Shown one piece after another: positions 44,300 through 55,632 of a stretch of DNA of 64,000 nt. Positions within the stretch are counted from its first letter, which is position 1. Each line of letters starts with the position of its first letter. The DNA lies in NCBI GenBank assembly GCA_030674185.1, contig JAPXFY010000018.1, forward strand, positions 42,072,432-42,136,431, given 5' to 3'. A program made the translations under genes and the position numbers. The notes under the pieces are model-generated. The model worked only from the letters and a program-made list of their open reading frames with translations, searched no databases and was not told the origin of the DNA. Source of the DNA: Monoplex corrugatus (Eukaryota; Mollusca; Gastropoda; Littorinimorpha; Ranellidae).

Positions 44300-46530
44300 C
44301 ACATCATTTTGGCGATGTCTTTTCGTGTTCGTGTTCAGCAAGGCTCTTGGTTCCATCTCCTCCTGCGTCCAGTTTGCCCGCACATACGATTTTGCATTAA
44401 CTGCAGATGCTTCCGTACCTTACTCTGGAGATAACAGATTTGATTGGAGCATATTAACTAAACTTGCACAAGCATGCTTAAGGGATTTTGTTAAGCGTGT
44501 AATGCAAGTTTAATTTCGCCCGATCTGTTCAGTTGGCAGTGCTGTAAAGAAACTGAATTGAAATCAGGTGAACCGGTTTGTCTGAAATAGTCTTCGATCC
44601 TTTGAAATCGAGAAAAAAGAATTTTGCTGTCCGTTTTTTTGCATTGCCCTCACGCTACTCATTTCGGTTCCCCATCACACTGCCAAGCCCCAATGAGTGT
44701 ATTCCATCTAGTCCCAGTACCGGAGCTTCGCGGGAACTGTCATTTACAGGTCGCCACGAAACCAACCAACAGAAGAAATCCCACACCTGGTCACATCGGT
44801 TATGTTCATTTGTATTTGTTTCATCCAATATACACAGGAAACCACCAACTTAGTTCCTTTTTTTTTCTTTTTGCAATAGTAATTCTTAATAGGGGGGATA
44901 GAAATGGGGAGGGGGGATGAGAGTCCCCATTCATTATATAAAAGTATTGTTTCGTGGCTGTTCTGCGCTAATGACAGTTTTACATTGTTCCGAAAAAGAA
45001 AAGTTTACCCATCATAACAACCGTATGCCGTATCGTGAAATACTAACAACAGCTAGAAAAGCCGATTAGTGCAACAACAGTATGTAAACTTACCGGGGGA
45101 AACGTGTGGGTTGATTGGTATGACTTTCACGGCACATTGTGACCAGCCACGCGATACGGTCAAGTAGAACGGCGGCTTATCAGTTCATTACGATTTCTAT
45201 CACACCCCTCACCGCAGCTCGACACTGTGTCCAGGTCCTGAGACTGATAATAAGAATTATCTGTAAGGAGGTTGAAAACCAAACAAGCAGGTAACTTCTT
45301 TGATCTGTACTAAAGCCAGCAATTGTCTTTTGTTTGTTATTTACTCTCGGGATTGTAATAAGCGAGTCGGTGGGACGGGGTGGTGCACGGCGCGAGGGAA
45401 AAGAGTAGAATACCTACAGCTGAATGGGTTTTTCTTTAGCTGTGAGGCTAATGGAAACCCGCTTATTTGTGTTGATATGAACAATGTTTTTCTTTTGATT
45501 TGCCATTAGGTTTCATAAAAAATACATAGCTCTGAAATATCATTATTTGGTTAGATCGAAATACTTTCTTGTGTTTTTACATTATTGTACTAAAAACAAA
45601 CGTTAAAGGTAATACAATATATCTGCTTTTCTGTTGTGTATACTATTATAGAATTGAACAGTAAGATAGGTGTGGAAGGACGATAGCTGAAATGCATATA
45701 ATATTACGATGAAATGTCATCATGGACTGATCGACTGCTATTGGTGACACTGTCTTAGCCATAAATTGAGTGGCTCAAAATGAATTCGAATCAAACAGAA
45801 AAGGCAAGGAAAACAAAGAACTGAAGGCCACTTTTCTCACACTATGCAAGGTAAGTAGTATGAATCAATGTGTTGCCAAAAAGGTTTTACATGATGTTTG
45901 TATATCTGTTGAAAAACAAAACAAAACAGAGCAAAGCAAAATAAAATGAAACAAAACAAAACCGCCAATCTTCCATCCGCCCGTATGTATAGGCCAAAAC
46001 TGTGAGCCGATCAGAGCGATATCTTATTAATTCATGTTCAGTTTTGTTGAATTACATTTTAAGAATATGACAACTGAATTACCTTAATCAGTTAATCAAG
46101 AGTCCCCTGAGAATCAGGCGTGGACGTCTCCATGAAGCGAAAAGTGAGTGCGTCAAAATCGAATTCTCTTGGCAAAAAAGATCATGTGAACGTGCATTGC
46201 TGTGATGAGGGACGCAGAGAAACAGGTATACGGACAGTGAAAGGAAAACATACAGGTCGTTTGAAAGGTTAAACAAGATGGTCGTCACAGTTTGCTTTTT
46301 GATGAATGTTTTGTTTTGTGCTTCCTTGTTTTGTTTGACTTTGTGTTGCTTTGTTTCGTTTATTTTTTGACACCGAAGTTTGCAACCGGAAAAAAACTCA
46401 AAATCTCTCATTTTCACGGAATGTAGCTAAACCGTTGAAATACTACCATTGATCGAAGTATGAACTTGTTAAAGAAATGGTCCGATTTTTGTATTTAAAG
46501 AAGTTTAAACGTGTTTGACTTCATAAGAAT
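44300..46530. other. No recognised gene
   Basis: A possible donor (aacaagcag|gtaact near 45290) follows a less repetitive stretch, but nothing ties it to a gene. A-rich caaaac repeats lie at 45915-45962. Confidence 0.35.
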
Positions 46531-46539
46531 TACATATTA

Positions 46540-46770
46540 TCCGCTCTTTCCTTGAAGTAAGAAGTTGATAAATGCTTTGATTTGAAGTAAGATTTCAATG
46601 TATGTTTAAACTGTTGAACTTTGAAGTAAGAATTTAACTTGAACGCTTTCTCGTTGAAATAACAAGTTAATCAAATCTTTGATTTGAAGTAAGAATTCAG
46701 TATATTATGTTTAAAGTGTTGAGCTGTGAAGTGAGAATTTAATGTATTGAATGCTTTGATTTTTTGAAAA
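46540..46770. repeat. About 127-bp decayed tandem repeat, two units
   Basis: tttgatttgaagtaagatttcaatgta recurs as tttgatttgaagtaagaattcagtata, and ttgaactttgaagtaagaatttaac as ttgagctgtgaagtgagaatttaat. Confidence 0.75.
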
Positions 46771-46994
46771 CTTATTGAATCGAATTTCTTAGACAACAAA
46801 TCGGAACAGCAATCTAAATATAAATGATGAAACAGACTATTCATTCAGTACACAAAAGAATTAAACAGATTGTGAAGTCTTAGTTGAGGGGATAAATCTA
46901 ATCTGTTTTCGGGATAGAAAGTCAGCCTTTTAATATATGTTAACTGAAAGATAATCATTTTAACTGAAGAAGAAACATTTTAAAACAAATATCT

Positions 46995-47210
46995 TTGAAT
47001 CCGTATGATCGTTGTTATCTCTATAGTCTTTGTAATACAGATATTGAAGATATTCGGTATGTTTTACCGGAGAAGGGGGAGGGAGACTATGCAGCTTTCA
47101 TAGCATTAGCAAGTGACTTGTTTATGTCAAAATTTATAAACATTTTCAAAGGAAGCCATGCATATACGGTAGACAACCTTTTAGAATCGTTGGGAAATCA
47201 CGAAACGTAG
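46995..47210 (+). other. Unassigned 71-codon open frame
   Basis: It reads CNTDIEDIRYVLPEKGEGDY, then AAFIALASDLFMSKFINIFK. The 'C..TDIED..Y' start recalls the zinc-knuckle-like tail of some LINE proteins, but I cannot assign it. It is non-repetitive and has no splice context. Confidence 0.25.
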
Positions 47211-47382
47211 CGTCTGTTGTAATTCTGATGACGGCCATTCTGTTATAAATCATTTTAGAAACAACCTGCCCATAGTGTTAAATTATGTCCTATGTTTCAC
47301 GTATATTCACTGCAAACGAGACGACTTGGAATACGGGAATGTTTTTTGTCAAAATACGTATAATACAAACTTTAGGTATACA

Positions 47383-47408
47383 ATATATATATATATATAT
47401 ATATACGC
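47383..47408. repeat. (TA)n tract
   Basis: Short pure TA run. Confidence 0.9.
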
Positions 47409-47419
47409 TTTGTGAACAG

Positions 47420-49150
47420 TGTATCCGCTCCCCCCCTCCCCAAACAAACAAACAAAATTGAAGCAAAATTCACACGTTATAAGTAGCATTGTTAGTAATC
47501 AATCTTTAAAATAATTGTTTGAAAAGACCAATTGCCTTATAGTCTGAATCTTTTCCTTCAGTGGGTTTGTATTTTTCACTGAATGTGTGTTTTATCTTCA
47601 CTTCGGTTTATTTTGTGTGCGGGCCTGCTTTTCCGATTTGAATGTGTATCGTGTGCACATATTGTTTTAAAGCGAATAGAGTTGTGGCCTTTTTCTACTG
47701 GTGAAAGCATCTAATTTTTCAATTGGATTTGTCATTATACCACACTACAGAGTTCATGTTATATACTTGAAAGTTGAATAAAAAAGTTGTTTCTATCACC
47801 TCTCTAAGCAAAACAAACATAACAGTTATACAAATAAATAAAGTAAACAAATAAACATGTGTCCAGGATATGTAGGGAAAAAAAAGGATTTGGGATGGGT
47901 TGTGCTGGTAACCTTGTGATTGGGATCAACGGACCAGCTTGTCAGTATTGGATTGACTTTAATGTTGTAGAATAATCTCTGTTTTGATGAAAAATAGTGT
48001 TGAAATATGAACCCACATGCCATTTGTCATTGCTGCAGGATATTGCTTTGGGGAACTGTGCTGTCATGACAACGGCAGTTTTAAGATATCTGTTGAACTG
48101 TTTACATTACTGCAAGTATCGGGGCAATCAGGCTGGCTACGTACCCATGAAATACCTTCCATGATTAGCAGATTTCTGTGGGCACTGTTTGTTTTCGATG
48201 GGGACAGATCCCTTTAGATTAATGGTGTTGATACAAGCCCGATTGTGGAAGAGGGGTCGGAGTGAAACGGGTCAGGAAGGGGGCTGGAAAAGCGTTAAAT
48301 CCTCGTCGGAGTGGGTGGTCACTTATGGAACACGTGGCTGACCAAATATTTCTCTGGTCAATATGGTGACGTATTGTTTAATTGTGTTGCTAATTACTTG
48401 TCTGTTCATGTTGATGTGAAACTGAAATCTGTTCTGATTTTTAAAAAATATAATATCTAGGTTTGGTTATTAGGCCTGCGTATTATCCTTGCAAACAGTC
48501 GTTCACTTGCAGTTTCTTTTTCGTCCATTATATTCTTGAAACTTTAAAATCTTTTATTGTTTATTTCAGCTCATCAGGTTTTTAAGCCACACAAATTGAT
48601 GACAATCCAACCACTTGAAAAGAGAAAACGTGAACACAATTATTGCTTTGAATGAGCATAGAAGCTAAACATTTTGTCTTCACGAAGATACGCGTAAAAG
48701 TGAACACAACTAATGCTTTACTGTGGAATTTAAAGTGATAGTACAAGCTATATATAATGATAGACTGTCACAAAGCCTTACCTTCTTTGTCTTAACAAAT
48801 ATACCTGAAAAATAAAGAATGAGTTATTCACAATCACAGGAAATACGATAGATAAAAGATGCTTTATTTAAGTCGATATTTGTTCATAGTCGAAGGGACG
48901 TTAAAAAAAATTCGCTTTAAGCAATTGAAATATTTGTTTCGACTGGTCATGTTAGTATTATCAGCAAACGGAAATATACTATGTCGTCAGTTATTTGCAT
49001 AAACTGTTTAATTGTATGTTGTCTGATTGTAAGATTGTACGCTGTCTCTTTCTAAGAAACTATTAATAAAACATGATGAACTTTAATATATGTCTGTCTG
49101 CCTTCATATGGTTGAATACGGGACAGACAGCTAGAGACTGAATGAGTCAA
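47420..49150. other. No recognised feature
   Basis: A/T-rich intergenic sequence without long open frames. Confidence 0.5.
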
Positions 49151-49164
49151 TGAAATGGTGATTT

Positions 49165-49285
49165 GGGGAGAGAGAGAGAGAGAGGGAGGGAGAGGAAGGG
49201 AGAGAAAGAGAGAGAGAGAGAGAGACAAGAAGAAGAAGAGGAGGAGGATAAAGAAGACGAAGAAGCAGGAGAAGAACAAGAAGAA
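49165..49285. repeat. (GA)n and (GAA)n tract
   Basis: GA-rich, then agaagaagag/gaggagg. Confidence 0.9.
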
Positions 49286-49704
49286 GAAATGTTTTAATAT
49301 GTAAGGCCTTAGCCCAATCTCAAAGAACACACAGGAGAAGGAAGTATGCACATGAAACGAACTGAAAGAAAACATTAATTGCATTACACAACTCCCAAGT
49401 CATCGAACAATTCAAGGTACGACACAGCAGGATACATGGCCTAATACTGTCCATCCGATCAAACGATAATCTTTTCACAGACCGACAGTCAAAATAATTA
49501 CTGTCAGTTATTGTCCGCGCGGTCTTTATGGTTGGTCACGACGACATTTGTAGTCGACACTGAGAAATGCGTTTATACTCTCTGGCTGTCTCTTCAACAT
49601 TGGCCATAATTTTCCGTATTTGCCGTCATATTTATACCTACACTGTTGTCGTATCTCATGAGGATCACAAGTGTTGTCAACATATTTCCTGCTTTCCACG
49701 AGAA

Positions 49705-49975
49705 AGAGAGAGAGAGATAGACAGACAGACAGACAGACAGAGACAGAGACAGAGACAGAGAGACTGACAGAGATAGATAGAGAGAGAGAGAGAGAGAGGT
49801 GGTGTGTGTGTGGTGTGTGTGTGTGTGTGTGTGTGTGTGGTGTGTCAACGAAATGATGATTTGTGGGATGTTTATGGATAGATCATTTGCGTAGTTATAA
49901 CAGTTAGAAGAAGTAGTGGTGGTGGTGGTGGTAGCAGCAGTAGTAGGAGGGGAGGGGGAGAGGACGAGGAGGAAG
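49705..49975. repeat. (GA)n, (ACAG)n, (TG)n and (GGT)n cluster
   Basis: gacagacagacag, agagagag, gtgtgt and gtggtggtgg runs in order. Confidence 0.9.
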
Positions 49976-50189
49976 AAGATGAGTACCAACAGCAGCAACA
50001 TCAACCAGTGGCATAAAATAATTTTTGATAATGTATTCTGGTTTGTCTCATGTTTGCGTTGTTTTCTGTGAGGATTAACTTGTGGATGTATGCATGGTAT
50101 GCCTCCGCTCATTTTTGCAAAAATTCCCGTTTTGACTGCTTTTCAGCTGCATTAAGAAAGGATGGATGAAGCGTACATGCTAAAACACT

Positions 50190-50272
50190 CCCAGAGAGAG
50201 AGAGAGAGACAGACAGACAGAGACAGAGAGAGAGAGCGAGAGAAAGAAAGAGACAGAGACAGACATAACTCA

Positions 50273-50328
<56 letters not shown>

Positions 50329-50370
50329 ACACCACACCACACCACACCACACCACACCACACACACAGAG
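50190..50370. repeat. (GA)n-(CA)n-(CACAC)n cluster
   Basis: GA, CA, then accacaccac pentamer repeats. Confidence 0.93.
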
Positions 50371-50639
50371 TGTGTATGTGTGTTCTCTGCCTGTATATTT
50401 TTAAAGTCAGTTTACCCCTCTCCTCCCCGCGTCTCACAGTTCAAACAGGTTTGCTCATGTTTTACTATCAGATAGCTTTTGCCATGGAAACGAGGTAGCG
50501 TGAACTGGTCGTAAAGTTAGCGATCTGCCTGTTTCTTATACTACCAATAGGTTGTATTTTCAGACTTCGAAAGTAAGTTGGTAGAGTCTATGTGCTCATT
50601 TGAATTTTTTCGGGGATGGGGTGGGAGTGGGGGGTTGTT

Positions 50640-50905
50640 GATTCTTTTGACAGAACCGTGGGCTTAAAACCTGATACCTCGAGTTCAATCGCAGCCCGCC
50701 ATATTAAAAACTGGCTTGTTCACTGCCCATCTTAAAGTTTCCATCATTTTGGCGATATCAGCTTAATGTTTCAAAGGTCCGTTTCTACCCTACTTCCTCA
50801 TTTCAAGATCAAGGTTTTGTGGAGGCTCAGAGATTCTGCCAGATAACTTCTGGCAGATTTGGGTGGCGCGCATATGGAATCCCTCTTGAACAAACCCCAA
50901 ATTCC
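50640..50905 (+). mobile_element. SINE R copy
   Basis: Head with B-box-like gagttcaatcgcagccc, then gtttccatcattttggcgat, ttctgccagataacttctgg and cagatttgggtggcgcg. Same order of blocks as 35441-35738. Confidence 0.65.
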
Positions 50906-51076
50906 AAACTTAGACTATGTAGGGAATCATAAGGTCCTGTTCCGTTCTGAAATCCAGCGGCGAGTACAATTTTATGGCCTACATTGTCAATATTTTAGAA
51001 ACCGCAAACATGTCCAGTCATGTAAGTAGGTTCGAATATTGATTGCAAGTATGATGTGCACATGTTTGTATACTTT

Positions 51077-51230
<154 letters not shown>

Positions 51231-51727
51231 AGAATTCTGCTCGGATCAGGAGCGTGAAAACACCGTATTATCTTTTGAACACTAAAAATCTTTCTCCTTG
51301 TAGTTTAATTTCTTCAAGCTGTCATAAATTGAGCAAACATTTGTACATTTTGACCATTGTTACTTGTAGTAAATAGTTCATAGGTTCATAGTTTCTGTGC
51401 AAACAGTTGATTTCTGCACGGATAATAGTTTTGCAAAGCGTGTAGACCTTTTTAGTGGGGACTTGTTCGTATGCAGGGTTCTGAGCCTACAGAAAAATAG
51501 TTCCGATCGAAAGGGTCACCACTGACACGGCTGATTGACTCCTGTTTTACGTTCGTTCAAATAATGGAGCTGACAGAAACGTGATGTGTTGATTTAAGGA
51601 TTACGTGGATGGACACGGGTAACGGATCAGGGGACTTCACCAACGAGCGCCCATACGCTTTTTCAGATACACCTAGCCAAAGAAAAAAAGTATCGCTGTC
51701 ATTATTTACAGTTCTTCTCACAAGAAG

Positions 51728-51862
51728 TTGACGCCAGCAAGCATACCAAAATAAAATATGTTTTGGGTAAAGTAAGACATGAGCCATCAAACATCAGCAA
51801 GCATATCAAAATAAGACAAATTTTGGGTAAAGTAAGACATGAACCATCAAGTCCTTTTCGCA
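51728..51862. repeat. About 69-bp tandem duplication
   Basis: cagcaagcataccaaaataa, then ttttgggtaaagtaagacat and gagccatcaa, recurs immediately as cagcaagcatatcaaaataa, ttttgggtaaagtaagacat and gaaccatcaa. Confidence 0.82.
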
Positions 51863-52294
51863 AGATGTTAAAGCTAGCAATTGCAGAAGCACAGGGGATA
51901 AATGAACTAAGGTTTTATCATTCGCAGCAGAAAGAACACAAAGGCTACATAAGCTGTTCTTGTACGCTGTAATGAAATTACTGCTGTCCTCAGAAAATCT
52001 GTTAGCAAAGTAACGTTAAGTAAGCAAAGCTGCAGAACTATTGTTGGTAATAAGCTTCCTTGTAATCAGATATTGCTGCCACAAATATTGACGCTGGTAA
52101 TAACATCAAGACAACAATATGGATAGAAAGCAGAGCAAGAAGAAGGTAATGACACTTTCAGACGACATTTGTTGAGCGATAAATGCAGATGATCGTTAGA
52201 ATGCCCAGCTGGGAAATTATAAAACAGGTATGTAAGAACAGTCTGTTTGTAAGATTACCTAGAGAATTCATTGTTAGCACTGACTAACGGTTGG

Positions 52295-52450
52295 TTGATA
52301 TAACAGACTGAACTGATTGAATTTGACCAGAACTACTTTTGTGTTCTGTATTAATCTGGTTTGTGATCACTGAATAGTGGCCATTGATATTGCTGGAGAT
52401 GTTTATCTCTTTATGTCTCTGAAACTGTTGAATTTGACCAGAATTGTATT
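52295..52450. repeat. Dispersed repeat B, copy 1
   Basis: gaactgattgaatttgacca, gtattaatctggtttgtgat and a ggccattgatattgct stretch. Copy 2 follows at 53276-53410. Confidence 0.7.
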
Positions 52451-52839
52451 TGTGTTGACTATCATTGTCCAGATTTTCCTCCATTGTGGTTGTTAAAAAT
52501 TGTCACGTTGTGACTTGATTGGCAGAAGTGTTATGGATCTGTATAGTGCGGTGATCTGTTTGGTGATCGCTATGGTGGTTGTTCCCATGTGCCAGCTTAG
52601 TCTCGTTGTGGAATCGGGCGGAAGGGAGAGGGGGTCTTGAGTAAAACCTAGTGAGCCCTTGTAAACGTGAGGGCATACTGAAGCCTATGTACTTATGGTC
52701 TTGATTGGCTTTGTAAAGGGCGGACACGACTCATTTACTGCTTCACTACCTAAATAGCTGCGATAGTTTCAGGTTTAGTTTGCAGAAGAGGAGATCGGAA
52801 TGTGTGTGTTGAGCTGGGGAAGGCAGAGGCTGTGTGCGT

Positions 52840-52841
<2 letters not shown>

Positions 52842-52880
<39 letters not shown>

Positions 52881-52882
52881 GG
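52842..52882. repeat. (GA)n-poly-G tract
   Basis: agagagag followed by about 13 G. Confidence 0.92.
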
Positions 52883-53033
52883 TCGCGCGGGGTGGGTGGG
52901 TGCAGGTTTTGTGCATACAGTATCAGATTACTCTTCGTACTATTTCGTCACTGGAATTGATTTGTTTCCCTTTGGCAGATACTCAAACCAGGTGATGACG
53001 GATATTTAATCTGTATCTCATGTAATAAAACAT

Positions 53034-53250
53034 CGTTTCATATGTAATGTATTTTACAGGATCAACACATTTCTAAGACTGTATGGAGAATCAATTTTTG
53101 ACTACTCGTTTCATATGTAATGTATTTTACAGGATCAACACATTTCTAAGATTGTATGGAGAATCAATTTTGACTACTCGTTTCATATGTAATGTATTTT
53201 ACAGGATCAGCACATTTCTAAGATTGTATGGAGAATCAATTTTTGACTTG
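53034..53250. repeat. 72-73-bp tandem repeat, three copies
   Basis: tttcatatgtaatgtatttt, acaggatcaacacatttcta and tgtatggagaatcaattttt-gact recur three times with one to three changes per unit. Confidence 0.9.
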
Positions 53251-53275
53251 GGCCAACGGTTCGTTTTTATACAGT

Positions 53276-53410
53276 CGTAACAAAGTGAACTGATTAAATT
53301 TGACCAGAACTATATGTGTATTAATCTGGTTTGTGATTATTGTAAAATGGCCACTGAAATTGCTTGGGAGTGAATATCTTTGTCTCTTTGAATTTGTTGA
53401 CTTTGCCTCG
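53276..53410. repeat. Dispersed repeat B, copy 2
   Basis: gtgaactgattaaatttgac, gtattaatctggtttgtgat and a ggccactgaaattgct stretch match copy 1 in order. The copies lie about 980 bases apart. Confidence 0.7.
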
Positions 53411-53599
53411 GGCTGCACAGAGAGATTCCCCTAACAGTGCTAACTGTATGTGTGAATTATTTAAGCACTTGACTGTACCTCTATGTGTACTTCCCTTGGG
53501 TTAGCGCTATTTTGCAAGAGCTCAGGATGTGTTTGAATGTTTGTTTGTCTTGGGACTGATCCATTCACAGTTGCCAGACCGAGCCACATCTCATGAAAA

Positions 53600-54640
53600 T
53601 CCCTTTTCTTTCTCTGCTTTAGCTCTCTGGATTGCTCCCCAAGTCATTCTTTATACTTGTTCTCCTCCTTGCTGGTTCTACTTTGCTGAGGGCGCTATGA
53701 TTTGCTTTTAGGTCTTTCCATAGTTTCTCTAACCGTTGCTTCTCAAATTCCGAGGCAGCCTTCATTTGTTTCTTGACATTCCTCTTTTCCTCCGGATGTT
53801 GTCCATCTCTCATTGATGTCTGGATTTCTGAGAACGTATTTCCACCTTTGGCTGTTTGAATCCATAGGCGTCCCTATATGTTGCATATATCTCCGAATTT
53901 GGCTGATTTGTGTTCCAGTGTGCTCTTTCCTAAGAGCGGTTTTAGTTTGTAGACTATTTTTTCAGTCAGCCTCTCCCATTATTCCTGTACACATATGGGC
54001 GGAAAGGTTGAGTTTCTGGCGCTTGGCATTACGAACATATACAAATTCTTCGTTTGAATCATCAGTGTGGATGTCCTTGGCACTATGCTTTGATTCCTGG
54101 CCATGGTTTTCCGCCGTCTAATCTGCTGAGGCAGTGCGCTGTTGCTCATTCATCAGAGTCTTCATAAAGCCCAGTTTCGTCCAGTGGATGTTCATGCCAT
54201 GCGTGGTAGAGAATCTCCTTTCACATAAACACCGGAATTCCATTGTACATTTGTACATTTCCAGTCGCGATTGGGTTGGCACCGATGAACTCATTATTCT
54301 CTCCCCCTTTGAGTGAATCCTGAGAGCATCTTTCATTTATGAAAGTAGAGACAAGTTGGAGAAAAGCAAGGTGGGGAGCCAGCCCCTATAGCTTGTAAAT
54401 CTAGTCTTTCCCGGTGACATTTGATCTCTCTAGACGCCCTCTGGACTTTCCCTGGAAGTTAGTTTAATCATGTGTGAGTAGCTAAAAATCTGGGGAGAGT
54501 TAGGCAGCAAAAGGTCCCTAGAAGAGAAGAGCCCCCAGCAACTATCTCTAAGGGGACTGGGCCACATCCAAGTCACGATTCTTTGGAGCCCTTCTGTTGT
54601 CACCAAAGAGATACAGAACACGTACATTTATCGTTTCTAT
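53600..54640 (-). mobile_element. Retrotransposon 5' UTR and N-terminal zinc-finger remnant
   Basis: The minus strand from 54336 encodes RIHSKGERIMSSSVPTQSRL, then EMYKCTMEFRCLCERRFSTT and HGMNIHWTKLG, a Cys-x-Cys...His-x4-His finger like those at the N-terminus of site-specific LINEs (R2/NeSL type, from memory). Decayed frames follow: AHWNTNQPNSEIYATYRDAY near 53930-53870 and a charged helix, EKRNVKKQMKAASEFEKQRL, near 53790. 54340-54640 looks like its 5' leader. No RT domain follows, so it is a truncated piece. Confidence 0.5.
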
Positions 54641-54954
54641 CTCACCATCATTCTTCTGCAGCATCACCCCGATACCATCGCCATCATCCAAAACCTTGTG
54701 TTGCTCGAAAAAAGGCAAACATTTAGTCTATTGTGAGTAAATGATGATAATAAAAATAAAAAGATTACACTCAGAAGATCAGCATGGTAGAAACATATAA
54801 CCACGAAAATAGTTTATAACTGGTTGATATAGGGAAAAAGCTTTGTGTACACAGGAAACAGTTGTCCAGTTGATGAAAATGTAACGCCTAATGAAATCTA
54901 CTCGGAATGTGGACATGCATTTAGTGGCTTCTTTTTCTTTCTTTCATGACACTC

Positions 54955-55009
54955 CGAATAATAATAATAATAATTATGATAATGATAACAATACTACTAC
55001 TACTACTAT

Positions 55010-55053
<44 letters not shown>

Positions 55054-55056
55054 AGC
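54955..55056. repeat. (TAA)n/(CTA)n microsatellite
   Basis: aataataat, then actactactacta, about 70 bases before the exon at 55127. Confidence 0.93.
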
Positions 55057-55126
55057 TCTGACAAAGGGGAAAACCTCAACACGAACTGCTTTTTGTACTA
55101 ACATACATGTACCTGGTATTTTGCAG

Positions 55127-55632
55127 AATGACCAAGAACCCCGAGGAAGACATCACCTCAGAAAGATCCAATGAATTTCCCACCGCAGTAGAAGAGCCCA
55201 ACAATAAAACAGAACGACCAGCAGACGTTACGTCTACCACCGACACAGAAGAAACTCCTAAAGTTGAAAATCAAGCAGAAGACGCTGCAGCCGAGAAACT
55301 AGTCAAAACTGAGGATCAAGCTGAAGACACGCCCAGTGAAACTGAACAGCCAATCAAAGGTGAGGACCAGCCAGAGGATTCAACCTGCTCCACAGAAGAA
55401 CCAGTTAAACTTGAAAATCAAGGAGAAGACACTGAGACATCAACTGACGCCAAAGACGAACGTGACAACGAGGAAGCGGAAACCAAGGACGACTACTCCT
55501 GGGACGGTGAGCCTGACCTCAGCGACATGGACAGCAAAGGGGATGGCAATGAAAATGATACCAAAATGGAAAACGCTGAAATTGATGGAGCTGCCACTGG
55601 GCTGTCCAAAACTAAAGACAAAGTAGAAGATG
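55127..55632 (+). CDS. Coiled-coil CaaX gene, first visible coding exon
   Basis: The acceptor is ggtattttgcag and the donor is gatg|gtatgt at 55633. A second identical donor context, gatg|gtatgt, lies 24 bases later (55657); its use would add eight codons in frame. This exon carries the acidic repeats. Confidence 0.72.

Noticed and set aside
53813..54121. 102-codon plus-strand frame as a gene
   Set aside because: The minus strand shows retrotransposon-like peptides over the same interval. The plus frame has no similarity or splice context.
55107..55127. Upstream ATG at 55107 as start of the coiled-coil protein
   Set aside because: It lies before the splice acceptor (tttgcag), so it is probably intronic. 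The Met at 55128 is used instead.
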